From the NCBI RefSeq assembly GCF_900169075.1, contig NZ_LT827013.1:1-64000 (forward strand): a stretch of DNA of 64,000 bases. The letters are read 5' to 3'. Source of the stretch: Chryseobacterium phocaeense. Its GTDB lineage: Bacteria > Bacteroidota > Bacteroidia > Flavobacteriales > Weeksellaceae. Below the pieces are notes generated by a model that had not been told where the DNA came from, searched no databases, and was given only the letters and a program-made list of their open reading frames with translations. The position numbers and the translations under genes were made by a program. Shown here in pieces: positions 13,422-22,680 of this stretch (its first letter is position 1; each line of letters opens with the position of its first letter).

Positions 13422-14954
13422 TTACTGAAGCCACCACGGCTTGGAGCGGATATTGTCGTTTCCTCCGTACTGAGCGACCAGAGCAGCTTTCAGGTTGTTG
13501 CTGTTGTAGTTGTACTCAGCCTGTGGATATCTGAATCTGAACGGAGCTGTAACACCAGCCTGCAGAGGATAGTTTGGATATCCTGTTCTCAGGTAATCAT
13601 AATATGAAGTCCATTGTCCCTGGTGGAACATCGTCATATATTTCTGGGTCATAATTTTTTCCAGACGGGTTTCAAGCGGAGCAGCATCATTGAAAACCAC
13701 AAGCGGGGTTGCCAGATACTGATTGACATCAAATCCTGAGAAATACTGTCCCGGATTTTTTACGTAGGTCTGATAAAAACTGAAGCTTGCTTTAATGGCA
13801 TTGTCGTAATGGGTTTTTGCCGATCCGGAAATCCATCCTCTGGCAGCTCCTTCAGCAAGAATAAATTCAAGTTCGGAATAGCTCAGAACGGATGAAGGCT
13901 CATTCGTAGCATCTTTATAGAAGCGGTCATTTACTTTGGAGATATTTTTGGCAGTGATCAGGGCTGCATTATCAGAATAGGGAGAAGTTGGATTTCCACC
14001 ATTATATCCTGTATAGTCTGTAAGGGGTTTTCCTGCTTCTTTTGCGCCTGTGGTCTGGGCTGCGAAAGTGAACAAGCGGGGATCCTGTCTGGCTTTAAAC
14101 AGATTGATGAAATAATCTGCCATATATAAACTGGACCCGTAACCGCTGCTGTTGAACATTGTGTATCGGCTATCTGCTGCATCAGCAAATTTAAGTTCCC
14201 CATTGTCTGTAATAGAAGTCATTAACGGCTGGTTTGCTGCAACAGATGAAAATTCAGAAGCAACATTATAGCTTCCCAGGGTTGTTTTTTTAGACATGGT
14301 GATCAGAATCTTCAGACGGAAGGAATTGATCAGTTTTTTCCATTTTGTAGCATCGCCGTTGTAGATAATATCGCCTTCAATTTTATCGTTGGTATTGATA
14401 AGATCATTGGCTTCTTTCAGTTCGGATAAAATTCCGGCCATTACGGTTTCCTGGCTGTCGTATTTCGGTTGTGTAATTCCGGCTTCACCTTTTGCGGCTT
14501 CTGTGTAAGGGATGCTTCCGAATTTTAAACTTAAATTAAAGAAGTAATAAGCCCTGTAGAATTTACCGATGGCAGCATAATTTTTATTGCTGATCTTTTC
14601 AGCTTCCTGCATCATTTTTACGGTGTTCAGAATCCCTGTGGTGTATACATCGAAAGAGGCATCGTTCCATTTCATGTACTGGTAGGTATTTTCACCATCC
14701 GTCCCGATCATCATTCTTGAAGCATACATATTGTCTCCATTGACCTGGAAAGCATTTTTTGAAACGTAGGTCAGCAGAACTTTAGGATCTACAGAAGCTT
14801 TGTCATTCGGGTTTTCATTGATCTTATCCAGATCGGTTTCACATGAGGCAAGCATCAGTATTCCTGCCAAAGCAGCAGTTTTTATACTGAATCTTCTTAG
14901 CCATTTTGCCTTTTTACCATTTTGCAGTTTCGCCGCAGTATTTATATTTTTCAT
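13422..14954 (-). CDS. SusD/RagB-family nutrient-binding outer-membrane lipoprotein
   Basis: 510 aa. The long N-terminal leader ends in the lipobox LASC with Cys38, then DLDKINENPNDK, the typical start of the SusD-like_2 group. Helical repeats follow, with the LNSFRLKI-type segment and a C-terminal region ending IRSKPWWLQ. SusD proteins sit as a lid on a SusC channel and capture ligand at the cell surface. The gene starts 18 nt after the susC stop, so the two form one transcription unit. The ligand cannot be read from sequence. The co-directional phospholipase suggests lipid headgroups, phosphodiesters or peptides rather than glycans. Confidence 0.92.
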   Translation of the reverse strand: MKNINTAAKLQNGKKAKWLRRFSIKTAALAGILMLASCETDLDKINENPNDKASVDPKVLLTYVSKNAFQVNGDNMYASRMMIGTDGENTYQYMKWNDASFDVYTTGILNTVKMMQEAEKISNKNYAAIGKFYRAYYFFNLSLKFGSIPYTEAAKGEAGITQPKYDSQETVMAGILSELKEANDLINTNDKIEGDIIYNGDATKWKKLINSFRLKILITMSKKTTLGSYNVASEFSSVAANQPLMTSITDNGELKFADAADSRYTMFNSSGYGSSLYMADYFINLFKARQDPRLFTFAAQTTGAKEAGKPLTDYTGYNGGNPTSPYSDNAALITAKNISKVNDRFYKDATNEPSSVLSYSELEFILAEGAARGWISGSAKTHYDNAIKASFSFYQTYVKNPGQYFSGFDVNQYLATPLVVFNDAAPLETRLEKIMTQKYMTMFHQGQWTSYYDYLRTGYPNYPLQAGVTAPFRFRYPQAEYNYNSNNLKAALVAQYGGNDNIRSKPWWLQ

Positions 14955-14972
14955 TGTTCAGATACTTATTCA

Positions 14973-17900
14973 TTAAAATTTAAGGTTAAATCCGATTCCG
15001 ATCCATCTGCTGGAAGGATCCTGGATATCATTGTCATCTCTTTTCTTAAGCTGGTAATCCGGGTCAGAGTATAGGTTTTTGGATTTTTTCCACATCGCCA
15101 GGTTGTATGCTGAAATATTAGCCGTGAAATTCTTGATCATTCCTTTTGGATTAAGGAGATAAGAGAAGTCATATTCCAGGACTACGGATCTCAGTTTGAT
15201 GAACGTACGGTCGAAAACATTCGCAAACAATTTGCTTTCGTCTTCCGTTACCCTTGCCTGGTAAGGATAATTCTGTGCCCAGTCCTGGAAGCTGATCGGT
15301 TTTGTATGCTGAGTATATGTTCCTGTAGCGGCATCATAATTTACACCATCCGGTACAAAATAATAGGTTCCCGGATTGGCGTATTCAAGATCCCTGTAGG
15401 CTGTTGAATTCGGGTGTTTTCCTCCCCACCACATTTTTTCTACCACCTGAGATCTCATTACACCTCCGATACTTCCATCAATTCCGATGTTCAGGGTTAG
15501 CTTTTTATATTTAAAAGTGTTGTTGAAACCAAAGGTCCAGTCAGGGTTAAAATGTCCCAGGTTGCTTGGAGCATCTGCCCTTGTAGGCATTCCGGTTTTG
15601 GCATCCAGGATGACTTTTCCGTCCGGCGATTTTTTCCAGGTATAATCATAGAAGCTGTCCATTCTTTCCCCGAGCTTGATATTGTTGTAATTGGGCATAT
15701 CTTCATAAATCGAAGTCAGCTTCTGTTCGTAGGTACTCCAGTTGATTAAAGATCTCCATGTAAAATCAGCAGTTTTCACGGGAACAAGCCCTAAAGAGAT
15801 TTCCAGACCTCTAGTAGTGTATTCATTACCGTTTACATACTGTGAGATGAAAGCAGATGACGGAGCAGCAGGGAATTGTAGGATATTATTATAATCCAGC
15901 GTTCTGAAATACGTCACATCCAGAGTCACCCTGTTTTTGAACAATCCGGCACTTAATCCCAATTCATAGGATTTGGTCTGTTCCGGTTTTAAGGAATTCT
16001 CGACATTCAGTGTGGTAGGATAATAGAACATTGGATTCCCGTTAAAAGTAGCTCCCTGGCTGTTCAGATAATAGTTTCTGATGGAATACGGCTGGAAATC
16101 GTACGCCACCTTTGCCCAAGATGCGGATAGCTTTAGGAGGTTAACGGCTTCCGGCATTTTAACAAGATTTGAAATAACGGCACTTACTGAAGCGGAAGGG
16201 TAGAAGTAAGACCTGTTCGCTTTCGGAAGGGTGGAAGACCAGTCATTACGCCCTGAAACGTTGATGAAGAAAGCATTGTACAATCCGATATCAATCGTGG
16301 AATAAGCACTGTAGATCAGTTTTTCCTTAAGATAGTCGAAGTATTTTACCGCTCCTGTAGAATTTTCCAGTGTGTAGAGCTCAGGGATCTTCAGACCGTC
16401 TGTAGAAGCGTTGTCGATATCGTTTTTATAATAAAATGTAGAGCCTCCGGCATTGATCGTAAAATCAAAATTATCAGAGATTTTTTTCTTGTAGGTGGCA
16501 AGGATATCGGAGTTCATGTTCCAGGTTTTGGAATCATTCAAAAGATAACCGCCACTTCTCGGAGCACTGTAGTTAAAATAAGAATAAGGACTTAATATTT
16601 CCTGCTTGTTGTGATTTTCTACGATGGAAATCTTTCCTTTTACGGAGAAATCTTCAGTCGCTTTATACTCAAGACCGGTTTGGGCATTGATGACGTTGGT
16701 CCTGTTTTTATTCTTGTAATATTCAGCCCCGAACCATGGGTTATTGTACCATGCGTAATTCCAGTTGGCCTGCGCTCTTCCTTCCTGCCCCGGGATCCAC
16801 ATATGGTTTTTAAGGTCTCTTCCGTCTACATCAGCACCCATCCAGATCAGGATGGTATACATATGTCCGCTGGGGTTGTAATCGTAATTGGGAATATTAG
16901 GCGTAAATGTTTGATTGAAATTAAACTTGGTATCAAAGGTTAATTTTTCGCCCAGATGATTTTCAGAAGAGAAATTCACTCCGTAGCGCTGCAGGTAAGA
17001 GCCGGGAATCCTGTCGTCGTAATTCATGAAATTTCCGGAAAGTCTGTAGATATCTTTATTGTTTTTATAGCTTACAGCAAAACTGTTGTTGTTAATTACC
17101 GCAGGTTTCAGGAAAATATCCAGGTTATCATGATATTCCCAGGCGATCGGAACTCTTTCGTATCTTGATTTATCATTGTACTGAGTTCCTGTTACAGCTC
17201 CGTACCACGGAATCACCTGTCCGGTCATCTTATCCCTGATCGGGCTGTTCCACTGGGCAATTTTCAGTCCCGGAACAAATTTCGGTCCCCAGATCATATC
17301 TCCGTCATTCACACCACCATCGGCACCATCCCAGAATTCGTACTTACCGTGCGAGCCGTTTCCATATTCGTTCTGGGTTTTCGGAAGATTGGTAAATCCG
17401 GCGGTTATCATTGTATTTTGAGAAAACTCTACGGAAAAACCTTTCTTTTTTGCGCTTTTAGTGGTGATCAAAACCGCACCGTATCTTCCTCTGGAACCAT
17501 AAAGGGCAGAGGCTGTCGCACCTTTCAGAACGTTAATGTTTTCGATATTATTCGGATCCAGATTCTGGAACACTTCTTTTTCAACAATCACACCGTCTAT
17601 CACAAAGACAAGATTGGAATTTCCTCTCAGCGTAAACTGTGGGGCCTGCTGCATACCAGTAGGATTCGAAACATTCAGGCCGGCAACCTGTCCGGAGAAT
17701 AAATTTCCGATACTGGGAGTAGTGATGGTTTCAAACTGCTTAGTGCCCACTTCCTGGGTGGCATACCCGATCTTTTCTTTCTTTTTGGCGATACCCAGAG
17801 CGGTGATTACTACTCCTTCAATCTGCTTCTCAGTCGCTTTTTTTAAGACAATAGCATATTGTCTTTGGGAAGATACTTCCACCGTATACATGGAGAAATC

Positions 17901-18119
17901 AGGAGCATAAAACTCAAGTAGGTCTTTAGGATTAGCGGAGATGGTAAAATTACCGTTTTCGTCTGTCACCGCAGTCTTTCCGGTATTCTTGTCGGTGATA
18001 CTTACGCCGGACATGCTGGAGCCGCTCTCGGATTTTACATTTCCGGAAATGTTTATTTCCTGTGCAGTCAGATAAAGGGGGAGTAAAAAAACAGCAAAAG
18101 TAGCTAAGGTCTTCTTCAT
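14973..18119 (-). CDS. SusC/RagA-family TonB-linked outer-membrane transporter
   Basis: 1048 aa. A signal peptide (1-19) is followed by a carboxypeptidase-regulatory-like domain (about 22-95, motif TDENGNFTISA). Next come a RagA-type linker VVITALGIAKKKEKIGYA and a plug domain (about 115-215, with TLRGNSNLVFVIDGVIVE). The rest is a large TonB-dependent barrel ending in an aromatic strand (IGIGFNLKF). It imports a bound ligand using TonB energy, together with its SusD partner. First gene of the susC-susD-phospholipase unit. No sigma or anti-sigma gene lies beside it. Confidence 0.95.
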   Translation of the reverse strand: MKKTLATFAVFLLPLYLTAQEINISGNVKSESGSSMSGVSITDKNTGKTAVTDENGNFTISANPKDLLEFYAPDFSMYTVEVSSQRQYAIVLKKATEKQIEGVVITALGIAKKKEKIGYATQEVGTKQFETITTPSIGNLFSGQVAGLNVSNPTGMQQAPQFTLRGNSNLVFVIDGVIVEKEVFQNLDPNNIENINVLKGATASALYGSRGRYGAVLITTKSAKKKGFSVEFSQNTMITAGFTNLPKTQNEYGNGSHGKYEFWDGADGGVNDGDMIWGPKFVPGLKIAQWNSPIRDKMTGQVIPWYGAVTGTQYNDKSRYERVPIAWEYHDNLDIFLKPAVINNNSFAVSYKNNKDIYRLSGNFMNYDDRIPGSYLQRYGVNFSSENHLGEKLTFDTKFNFNQTFTPNIPNYDYNPSGHMYTILIWMGADVDGRDLKNHMWIPGQEGRAQANWNYAWYNNPWFGAEYYKNKNRTNVINAQTGLEYKATEDFSVKGKISIVENHNKQEILSPYSYFNYSAPRSGGYLLNDSKTWNMNSDILATYKKKISDNFDFTINAGGSTFYYKNDIDNASTDGLKIPELYTLENSTGAVKYFDYLKEKLIYSAYSTIDIGLYNAFFINVSGRNDWSSTLPKANRSYFYPSASVSAVISNLVKMPEAVNLLKLSASWAKVAYDFQPYSIRNYYLNSQGATFNGNPMFYYPTTLNVENSLKPEQTKSYELGLSAGLFKNRVTLDVTYFRTLDYNNILQFPAAPSSAFISQYVNGNEYTTRGLEISLGLVPVKTADFTWRSLINWSTYEQKLTSIYEDMPNYNNIKLGERMDSFYDYTWKKSPDGKVILDAKTGMPTRADAPSNLGHFNPDWTFGFNNTFKYKKLTLNIGIDGSIGGVMRSQVVEKMWWGGKHPNSTAYRDLEYANPGTYYFVPDGVNYDAATGTYTQHTKPISFQDWAQNYPYQARVTEDESKLFANVFDRTFIKLRSVVLEYDFSYLLNPKGMIKNFTANISAYNLAMWKKSKNLYSDPDYQLKKRDDNDIQDPSSRWIGIGFNLKF

Positions 18120-18130
18120 TTTTTTGAGGA

Positions 18131-18138
18131 CAAATTTA
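18131..18138 (-). promoter_or_regulatory. Candidate -7 element upstream of susC
   Basis: TAAATTTG (minus strand) matches the Bacteroidetes -7 consensus TAnnTTTG. It leaves only about 5 nt of leader before the ATG at 18119. No TTG was found at the usual -33 spacing, so support is weak. Confidence 0.3.
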
Positions 18139-18527
18139 GCGGTGCACTGTTACCTGAGTTTTAATGTGGTATTAAAATAAAAATACTTTTTAATATTTTT
18201 TAAGAATAATATTTAACATAATAATAAAGTCAGAACCTCTTTCATATCCGAAGATTTGTTTTTATTAGAATGTTGGTTTCCGCCTTAATAGTTCCGTGGA
18301 AAACCGGAAATATTTTATTCTGTTTTTTCCCGTAAAGACTAAATAGGTAACTTTTGATTTTAAGAATGCAAAGAAGAAATCAATTAAAATTGATTTGATG
18401 AATCATGCGTTTTATCTTTAAGCTTATTCAGTGACGCAGTCACTTCTCTTTGCTATCTTTAGACTAACCATGTAGCATTATAACTTTGCGTTTAAAAAGG
18501 AGTGTAAGAGTATAAATAAAAAATCCT
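18139..18527. other. Intergenic region upstream of susC
   Basis: AT-rich sequence between the susC promoter region and the end of the Omp85-like gene. No ORF with a convincing start was seen. A plus-strand TAACTTTG at 18481-18488 matches the -7 consensus but has no partner -33 box and no plus-strand gene behind it. Nothing else stands out. Confidence 0.6.
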
Positions 18528-20132
18528 TTAGAATCTACTCAGGATTCCCCAATGGATTTTAATATCATTGAATTTAAAAGGATTTCCAAACTCATTACCA
18601 TTGGAAAGCTGAAAACTCATCAGCCCGATAGGAATAAAGAAATTAAATCCGAGGCCGACACTGTAGAGTTTGGGCTTCACATTCAGGGATTTATTATTGA
18701 GCTGGCCGTATTGCCCGAAGAAATCAAAGAAAGCCTGGCTTCCTATGAGGTAGCGGTATTCCAGCCCGGCATAATAGTAAAAGTCTGCAGCAAGGGACTT
18801 TTCATTGAAACCCCGCATGGAATTCCAGCCCCCGAAGCGGTACAATTCATTCGCTGAAAACTCAACTTTGGAATCCATCATCGCACCTTCCCCTTTGATA
18901 TTGAGGAAATGGTTGCCGGATATATGGTAATTATGCTCCCCGAAGAAGTAGAACTGGTTTTGGTTCGCTTTAATATTATCTTTGGTATAGGTCGAGGTAA
19001 GATAATCGTAGCCGGCGTTGATCCTTGTTTTGTACAGGAACAGATCAATATCCGTAGGTTCCGTCATTTCAAACCAGATTCCTAATCCTTTCTTATTATA
19101 ATCTTTCCCCTGGATATATAATTCGTCAATAATACTCGAGGATTCCAGGGTTCCTCTGAGCCCGATCTTGTTTCTGCTGTTGAGGTGATAGTAGAAAGCC
19201 GGAAGGAACTTTACGTTGGCAAAAGTAGAATCCTGTCTGAAAATATTCACTTTCAGATTCATCCCAACATTGGATTTAAGGAGATACGGGATATCGGTCT
19301 GAAGGTCAAAGGTCTGTCCTTTATCAGGGTTTCTCTGCCAGTAAAGATTCACGGTTTCAAAACCATTGAACATATTCCTGAAATTGACATTCAGGGTTCC
19401 GTTCAGGGTAAATTTTTCTGTCTTGTCATTTCCGAAACCAATTACCCCGTCAAAAGTATTCGTCTTTTTCTTTTCCATGAATAGATAAATACTTGTGGAA
19501 TCTTTGGTGAACAAAGTTTGCGGAGGCCGTTCCAGACTGACAAAGGCGTGACTCTGGAAATTTTTGCTGATGGCTAAAAGATTTTTATCGTCGTAACTTT
19601 TTCCTTTGAATTCTTTTTCCAGATTTTTGATAAACCTTTTGGGAACCCTTTCATAGCCTTTTACAACAAAGTTATCTATGGTACGTTTATCATTTTTATT
19701 GATATCCAGCTCAATAACGGGATAGCCGTTTTTCTGACCTTTATACTTGGACTTAAGGCGGCTGAAGGCATATCCGTCATCAATATATTTTTTATTGATG
19801 CTTTTCTTCGTTGAGTCTAAATTCTTGGTGAAAAAATCTTTCTGGATTTTCAGTTTTAAAGCAATAGAATCCGAAAGATCTACATAGGTTTCGTTAAAAT
19901 TTTTTCCTTTATCATAGAAAATTTCCGTGCTGTCACCTTTCACCTTGACATCTTTCAGCTGGGTGAAGAAATAATTGCTTTGTGATAATGAATCCAGGAA
20001 CTTTACAGCCGAAACAGAATCTTTTACCTTTTTCCGGACATTGGTCTCCGTATCAATAAGCCAATACTGCTTCTTCTGCGCTTGTAGCAAAACGCAGAAC
20101 AGGATAAAAAATATTTTTAAAAATAACTTCAA
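18528..20132 (-). CDS. BamA/TamA-family (Omp85) outer-membrane protein
   Basis: 534 aa, read from a TTG at 20132 because it gives a proper signal peptide (hydrophobic core ending LLQAQ) and no ATG lies close by. The N-terminal half contains one clear POTRA-like domain (about 155-225, VVKGYERVPKRF) and probably another before it. The rest is a 16-strand-type barrel with the conserved Omp85 loop motif MRGFNEKS (known R-G-F/Y signature) and a terminal aromatic residue (ILSRF). With about two POTRA domains it is closer to TamA or two-partner transporters than to BamA, which has five. A role in inserting or translocating envelope proteins is inferred; no substrate gene is adjacent. Confidence 0.85.
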   Translation of the reverse strand: MKLFLKIFFILFCVLLQAQKKQYWLIDTETNVRKKVKDSVSAVKFLDSLSQSNYFFTQLKDVKVKGDSTEIFYDKGKNFNETYVDLSDSIALKLKIQKDFFTKNLDSTKKSINKKYIDDGYAFSRLKSKYKGQKNGYPVIELDINKNDKRTIDNFVVKGYERVPKRFIKNLEKEFKGKSYDDKNLLAISKNFQSHAFVSLERPPQTLFTKDSTSIYLFMEKKKTNTFDGVIGFGNDKTEKFTLNGTLNVNFRNMFNGFETVNLYWQRNPDKGQTFDLQTDIPYLLKSNVGMNLKVNIFRQDSTFANVKFLPAFYYHLNSRNKIGLRGTLESSSIIDELYIQGKDYNKKGLGIWFEMTEPTDIDLFLYKTRINAGYDYLTSTYTKDNIKANQNQFYFFGEHNYHISGNHFLNIKGEGAMMDSKVEFSANELYRFGGWNSMRGFNEKSLAADFYYYAGLEYRYLIGSQAFFDFFGQYGQLNNKSLNVKPKLYSVGLGFNFFIPIGLMSFQLSNGNEFGNPFKFNDIKIHWGILSRF

Positions 20133-20189
20133 TGTTCAATTTATTTAAACCATTCCTGTCTTAAGAATTAATAGAGTTAACTTCCGTGC

Positions 20190-20262
20190 TTCATTTAAAA
20201 AGCGGAGCTCACTTAATTTTCCTTAACCACTTAACAGATCTTAATGGTTTAAATCAGAATTA
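20190..20262. repeat. Interspersed repeat copy 1 (GAGCTCACTTAA family)
   Basis: AAGCGGAGCTCACTTAA, then CCACTTAACAGATCTTAATGG and TTTAAA. Its reverse complement shares order and words with 27697-27752 (AAACCACTAA, TTAAGATT, ATTAAGTGAGCTC). Lies between the Omp85-like and SDR genes. Confidence 0.65.
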
Positions 20263-20285
20263 AATAATTTTTTTAATAACTGAAT

Positions 20286-21074
20286 TTAGTCCAGTTTATT
20301 ATACTTTTTCATCAGATTTTCATAAGTTCCCTGTGGAAGAATCCACTTCAAAGGAACGCCTATCTTCTGCCCGAATTTACCAAAATAATAATGGGCCTTC
20401 CACTTGTTCTTATTCAAAAGGTTTTCAACGTAAGCGGCGACTTCCAGAGGTTCAGTTCCGTCACCCACATGCGAGTTCATTAATGCATATACTTTATCGA
20501 AAACGTTTTTATAAGGTTCGGAAACCTTTGTTCTTACTCTGTTTTCTGCAATATTGGTTTTGATATCCCCAAGATGCAGCGAGCACACCTCAATATTCCA
20601 TGGATAGACTTCATATCTTATAGCCTCCGTTACTTTATCCAGCGCAGATTTCGATGCCGAATAAAATCCGCGGAAAGGCAGCCCCATTTCACTTCCGATA
20701 CTGGAAACATTAATGATCTTTCCGAATTTGTGTTCACGCATTTTTGGGAGAACGGCACTCATCATCTGAACAGAACCCACAAGATTCAGGTTAAACAGCT
20801 TCAGAATATCTTCTTTGGAAGAATCTTCCACAGCTCCCACCATTCCCATTCCGGCATTGTTGATCAAAACATCAATTCTGGATTCTGTTTCTAAGACTTC
20901 AGCAATGGCATTCTGGACCGCAGTATGATCTGTCACATCCGTTGGTATAGATTTGAAATACTGACTTTCCGTATGTTTTCGGCTTAAACCGTATACTTTG
21001 TGGCCTTTTTTTCCAAAATATTCGGCCAGTACAAACCCTATTCCTGATGAGGTTCCGGTGATGATAATCGTCAT
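20286..21074 (-). CDS. SDR-family NAD(P)-dependent oxidoreductase
   Basis: 262 aa, a normal classical-SDR length. The cofactor motif TGTSSGIG is at residues 7-14, the structural NNAG motif is in LINNAGMG, the catalytic Ser is in INVSSIGSE, and the catalytic YxxxK is in FYSASKSALDK. The fold is a Rossmann oxidoreductase. Substrate cannot be told from sequence; SDRs act on sugars, steroids, fatty acyl groups and others. It stands alone, with a leader that contains a DnaA-box-like array further upstream. A possible -7 box TACATTTG (minus strand, 21156-21163) would give a leader of about 75 nt. Confidence 0.93.
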   Translation of the reverse strand: MTIIITGTSSGIGFVLAEYFGKKGHKVYGLSRKHTESQYFKSIPTDVTDHTAVQNAIAEVLETESRIDVLINNAGMGMVGAVEDSSKEDILKLFNLNLVGSVQMMSAVLPKMREHKFGKIINVSSIGSEMGLPFRGFYSASKSALDKVTEAIRYEVYPWNIEVCSLHLGDIKTNIAENRVRTKVSEPYKNVFDKVYALMNSHVGDGTEPLEVAAYVENLLNKNKWKAHYYFGKFGQKIGVPLKWILPQGTYENLMKKYNKLD

Positions 21075-21262
21075 TGAATGGTATATAAATTTTTAGACTT
21101 TAAATTTTTCCGGGCACTGCTGAACTGTTCTTTACAACACTAACCGTATTTCCAGCAAATGTAAAAAAAGAAACAGGAACTCTGTTATTTATTTGCATCT
21201 AAATGATTTGTCTGGGTTAATAGAGTAAACTAAATTATTAGTTAACGATTTCGATGGTGAGA

Positions 21263-21297
21263 AAACCCTGTCAAGGTTTTAAACCTTGACAGGGTTT
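21263..21297. repeat. Palindromic repeat, CCTTGACAGG family, copy 1
   Basis: Perfect 17-bp arms AAACCCTGTCAAGGTTT and AAACCTTGACAGGGTTT with a 1-nt centre. A close relative with the same core (TGTCAAGGTT/AACCTTGACA) is at 56813-56853. It can form a long hairpin in RNA from either strand. Confidence 0.85.
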
Positions 21298-21314
21298 AGC
21301 GGGGATATTAATAA

Positions 21315-21361
21315 CGAGGATAACTTGTGGATAAGTCTGTGGAAAACTATGTGGATAAGTA
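21315..21361. promoter_or_regulatory. Phased DnaA-box-like array
   Basis: TGTGGATAA starts at 21326 and 21350 and TGTGGAAAA at 21338, exactly 12 bp apart. On the minus strand these read TTATCCACA (consensus DnaA box), TTTTCCACA and TTATCCACA. A degenerate fourth unit (CGAGGATAA) precedes them at 21315. The flank to the left is AT-rich. No dnaA, dnaN or rpmH lies in the window. Confidence 0.55.
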
Positions 21362-21370
21362 TAAAAAGAA

Positions 21371-21396
21371 ATGAGCAGAAGTTTAATTCTGCTCAT
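21371..21396 (-). terminator. Terminator downstream of the 21411-22085 gene
   Basis: The ATGAGCAGAA/TTCTGCTCAT stem has a 6-nt loop and is followed by T-rich sequence on the minus strand. It lies 15 nt past the stop codon. Confidence 0.75.
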
Positions 21397-21410
21397 TATA
21401 TTTCTGATTG

Positions 21411-22085
21411 TTAGTAGTATAAGTCTTGATCCGATCCCGGGATTTTAAATTTGTTTTCCCCAATCCTGAAACTGTTCATTTTTATTAAAGTTTTAAACGG
21501 ATGAACAAATTCCTTGTGATCATCCTTTGGGATGTCTTTTTCCTCTTCTTCGCAGGAAGAGTATTGATGATCAATAATTACTTTTCCTGTAGAAAAATTA
21601 ATTTCATTCAGGTCATTGAAATCACAGGTATCTTCAAATCTGGAATGCGAACCGATGAGATAAAAATCTCCGTTCTGAAATCTGAATGTATGCTTGTAAG
21701 TCTGGGTATGTCTCGAATTGGTATTGAAGACCTGTTTGATGGAAAAGCTATTATTTCTAATGATAATTACCGGCGCTGCATTACTTTCCGGATAGAAACC
21801 GGTTCCGCTGGAAAAAAGAAAAGTGCTGTTCTGCTGCCAGATTTTCTGTTTTCCGTCTATATATTTTAGGATGTAAAATACTCTAGGAAAATCCTCCCGG
21901 TCTGCTGAAATGCTTTTGGTGGTGATATTAAAAATAACTATTGTTTCTTCTTTTCCGTCTTTATCCAGATCTCCTTTCGATTCTGCAATTTTCTCATATC
22001 CTTTCGGAACAGAGAAATCCTTCAGGTTTTGAGCATAGAAACTGATGGAAAAGATCAGAATGGAAAAAACCAAAAGCTTTTTCAT
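21411..22085 (-). CDS. Secreted protein of unknown function
   Basis: 224 aa with a signal peptide (1-18, ending FYAQ). Residues about 35-45 read KGDLDKDGKEET, a calcium-loop-like segment common in secreted repeat proteins. The remainder has no recognised family. It contains a short acidic cluster (CEEEEKD) near residue 175. It follows the 22095 gene by 9 nt, so the two are probably co-transcribed and may work together in the envelope. Confidence 0.75.
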   Translation of the reverse strand: MKKLLVFSILIFSISFYAQNLKDFSVPKGYEKIAESKGDLDKDGKEETIVIFNITTKSISADREDFPRVFYILKYIDGKQKIWQQNSTFLFSSGTGFYPESNAAPVIIIRNNSFSIKQVFNTNSRHTQTYKHTFRFQNGDFYLIGSHSRFEDTCDFNDLNEINFSTGKVIIDHQYSSCEEEEKDIPKDDHKEFVHPFKTLIKMNSFRIGENKFKIPGSDQDLYY

Positions 22086-22094
22086 AGTTGCAGT

Positions 22095-22589
22095 TTAAAA
22101 TATTAAGCCAATATCCTCTTTTTGGATAATTCCGGTGTCTTCCACACGGCAAATACAGCCTTTAACGGTTTTATAGTTGGCGGGAATACGGGTTTCTTTC
22201 CCCTTGCCGTCGGTAATAATAATTCCCGCAGCATACTTTTCATCCTCCGCAAAGTAGGTTCTGAACACAACGTATTGATACCCGTTGTTGCTAAATAAAA
22301 GGTTATCCACTTCCATTCCCGCATTCTGCTTTCCTCCGCCTCTCATATAAGAATTGTAGTGGAATTTCTTCCAGCTTTCCTTATTCCTTTCGGCAGGGAA
22401 TTCCATTTCCACATGATCTTTACTTCCAAATCTATATTGAATGTATCCGTTGTTTTTATCCTTAACCAAAGACATCATCTTTCCATTCTTGGTCTGGAAT
22501 GAAAACAGGGTCTCTTCATTCGGAAGAAGATATTGCGCCCAGAAAGAAAGAGGAATCATCAGGCAAAAAAACAGGATATACTTTCTCAT
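22095..22589 (-). CDS. Secreted protein of unknown function
   Basis: 164 aa from the ATG at 22589, which begins a clear signal peptide (MRKYILFFCLMIPLSFWAQ); the longer reading adds nine residues before it. The mature part is beta-rich with an RGGGKQNAGMEVDNL segment and two cysteines near the C-terminus (CICRVE). No family was recognised. First gene of a two-gene unit with the 21411 gene. Confidence 0.75.
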   Translation of the reverse strand: MRKYILFFCLMIPLSFWAQYLLPNEETLFSFQTKNGKMMSLVKDKNNGYIQYRFGSKDHVEMEFPAERNKESWKKFHYNSYMRGGGKQNAGMEVDNLLFSNNGYQYVVFRTYFAEDEKYAAGIIITDGKGKETRIPANYKTVKGCICRVEDTGIIQKEDIGLIF

Positions 22590-22612
22590 TATAGCATTAC
22601 ATTTTAAATTAT

Positions 22613-22680
22613 CCATTACAAATTACCAAATTGTCACATCACCGCATCATCACATCAACTCATCATCACATCAACAAATC
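22613..22680. repeat. CATCATCACATCAA low-complexity repeat
   Basis: Imperfect repeats of CATCATCACATCAA-like words lie between the 22095 gene and aroA and run into the last codons of aroA (stop at 22666). Confidence 0.65.

Noticed and set aside
21300..21361. Chromosomal replication origin at the DnaA-box array
   Set aside because: The rRNA operon at 1-5275 would run head-on to a fork leaving this site, which bacteria avoid. No dnaA, dnaN or other origin-linked gene is nearby. Reported instead as a DnaA-box-like array of unknown role.
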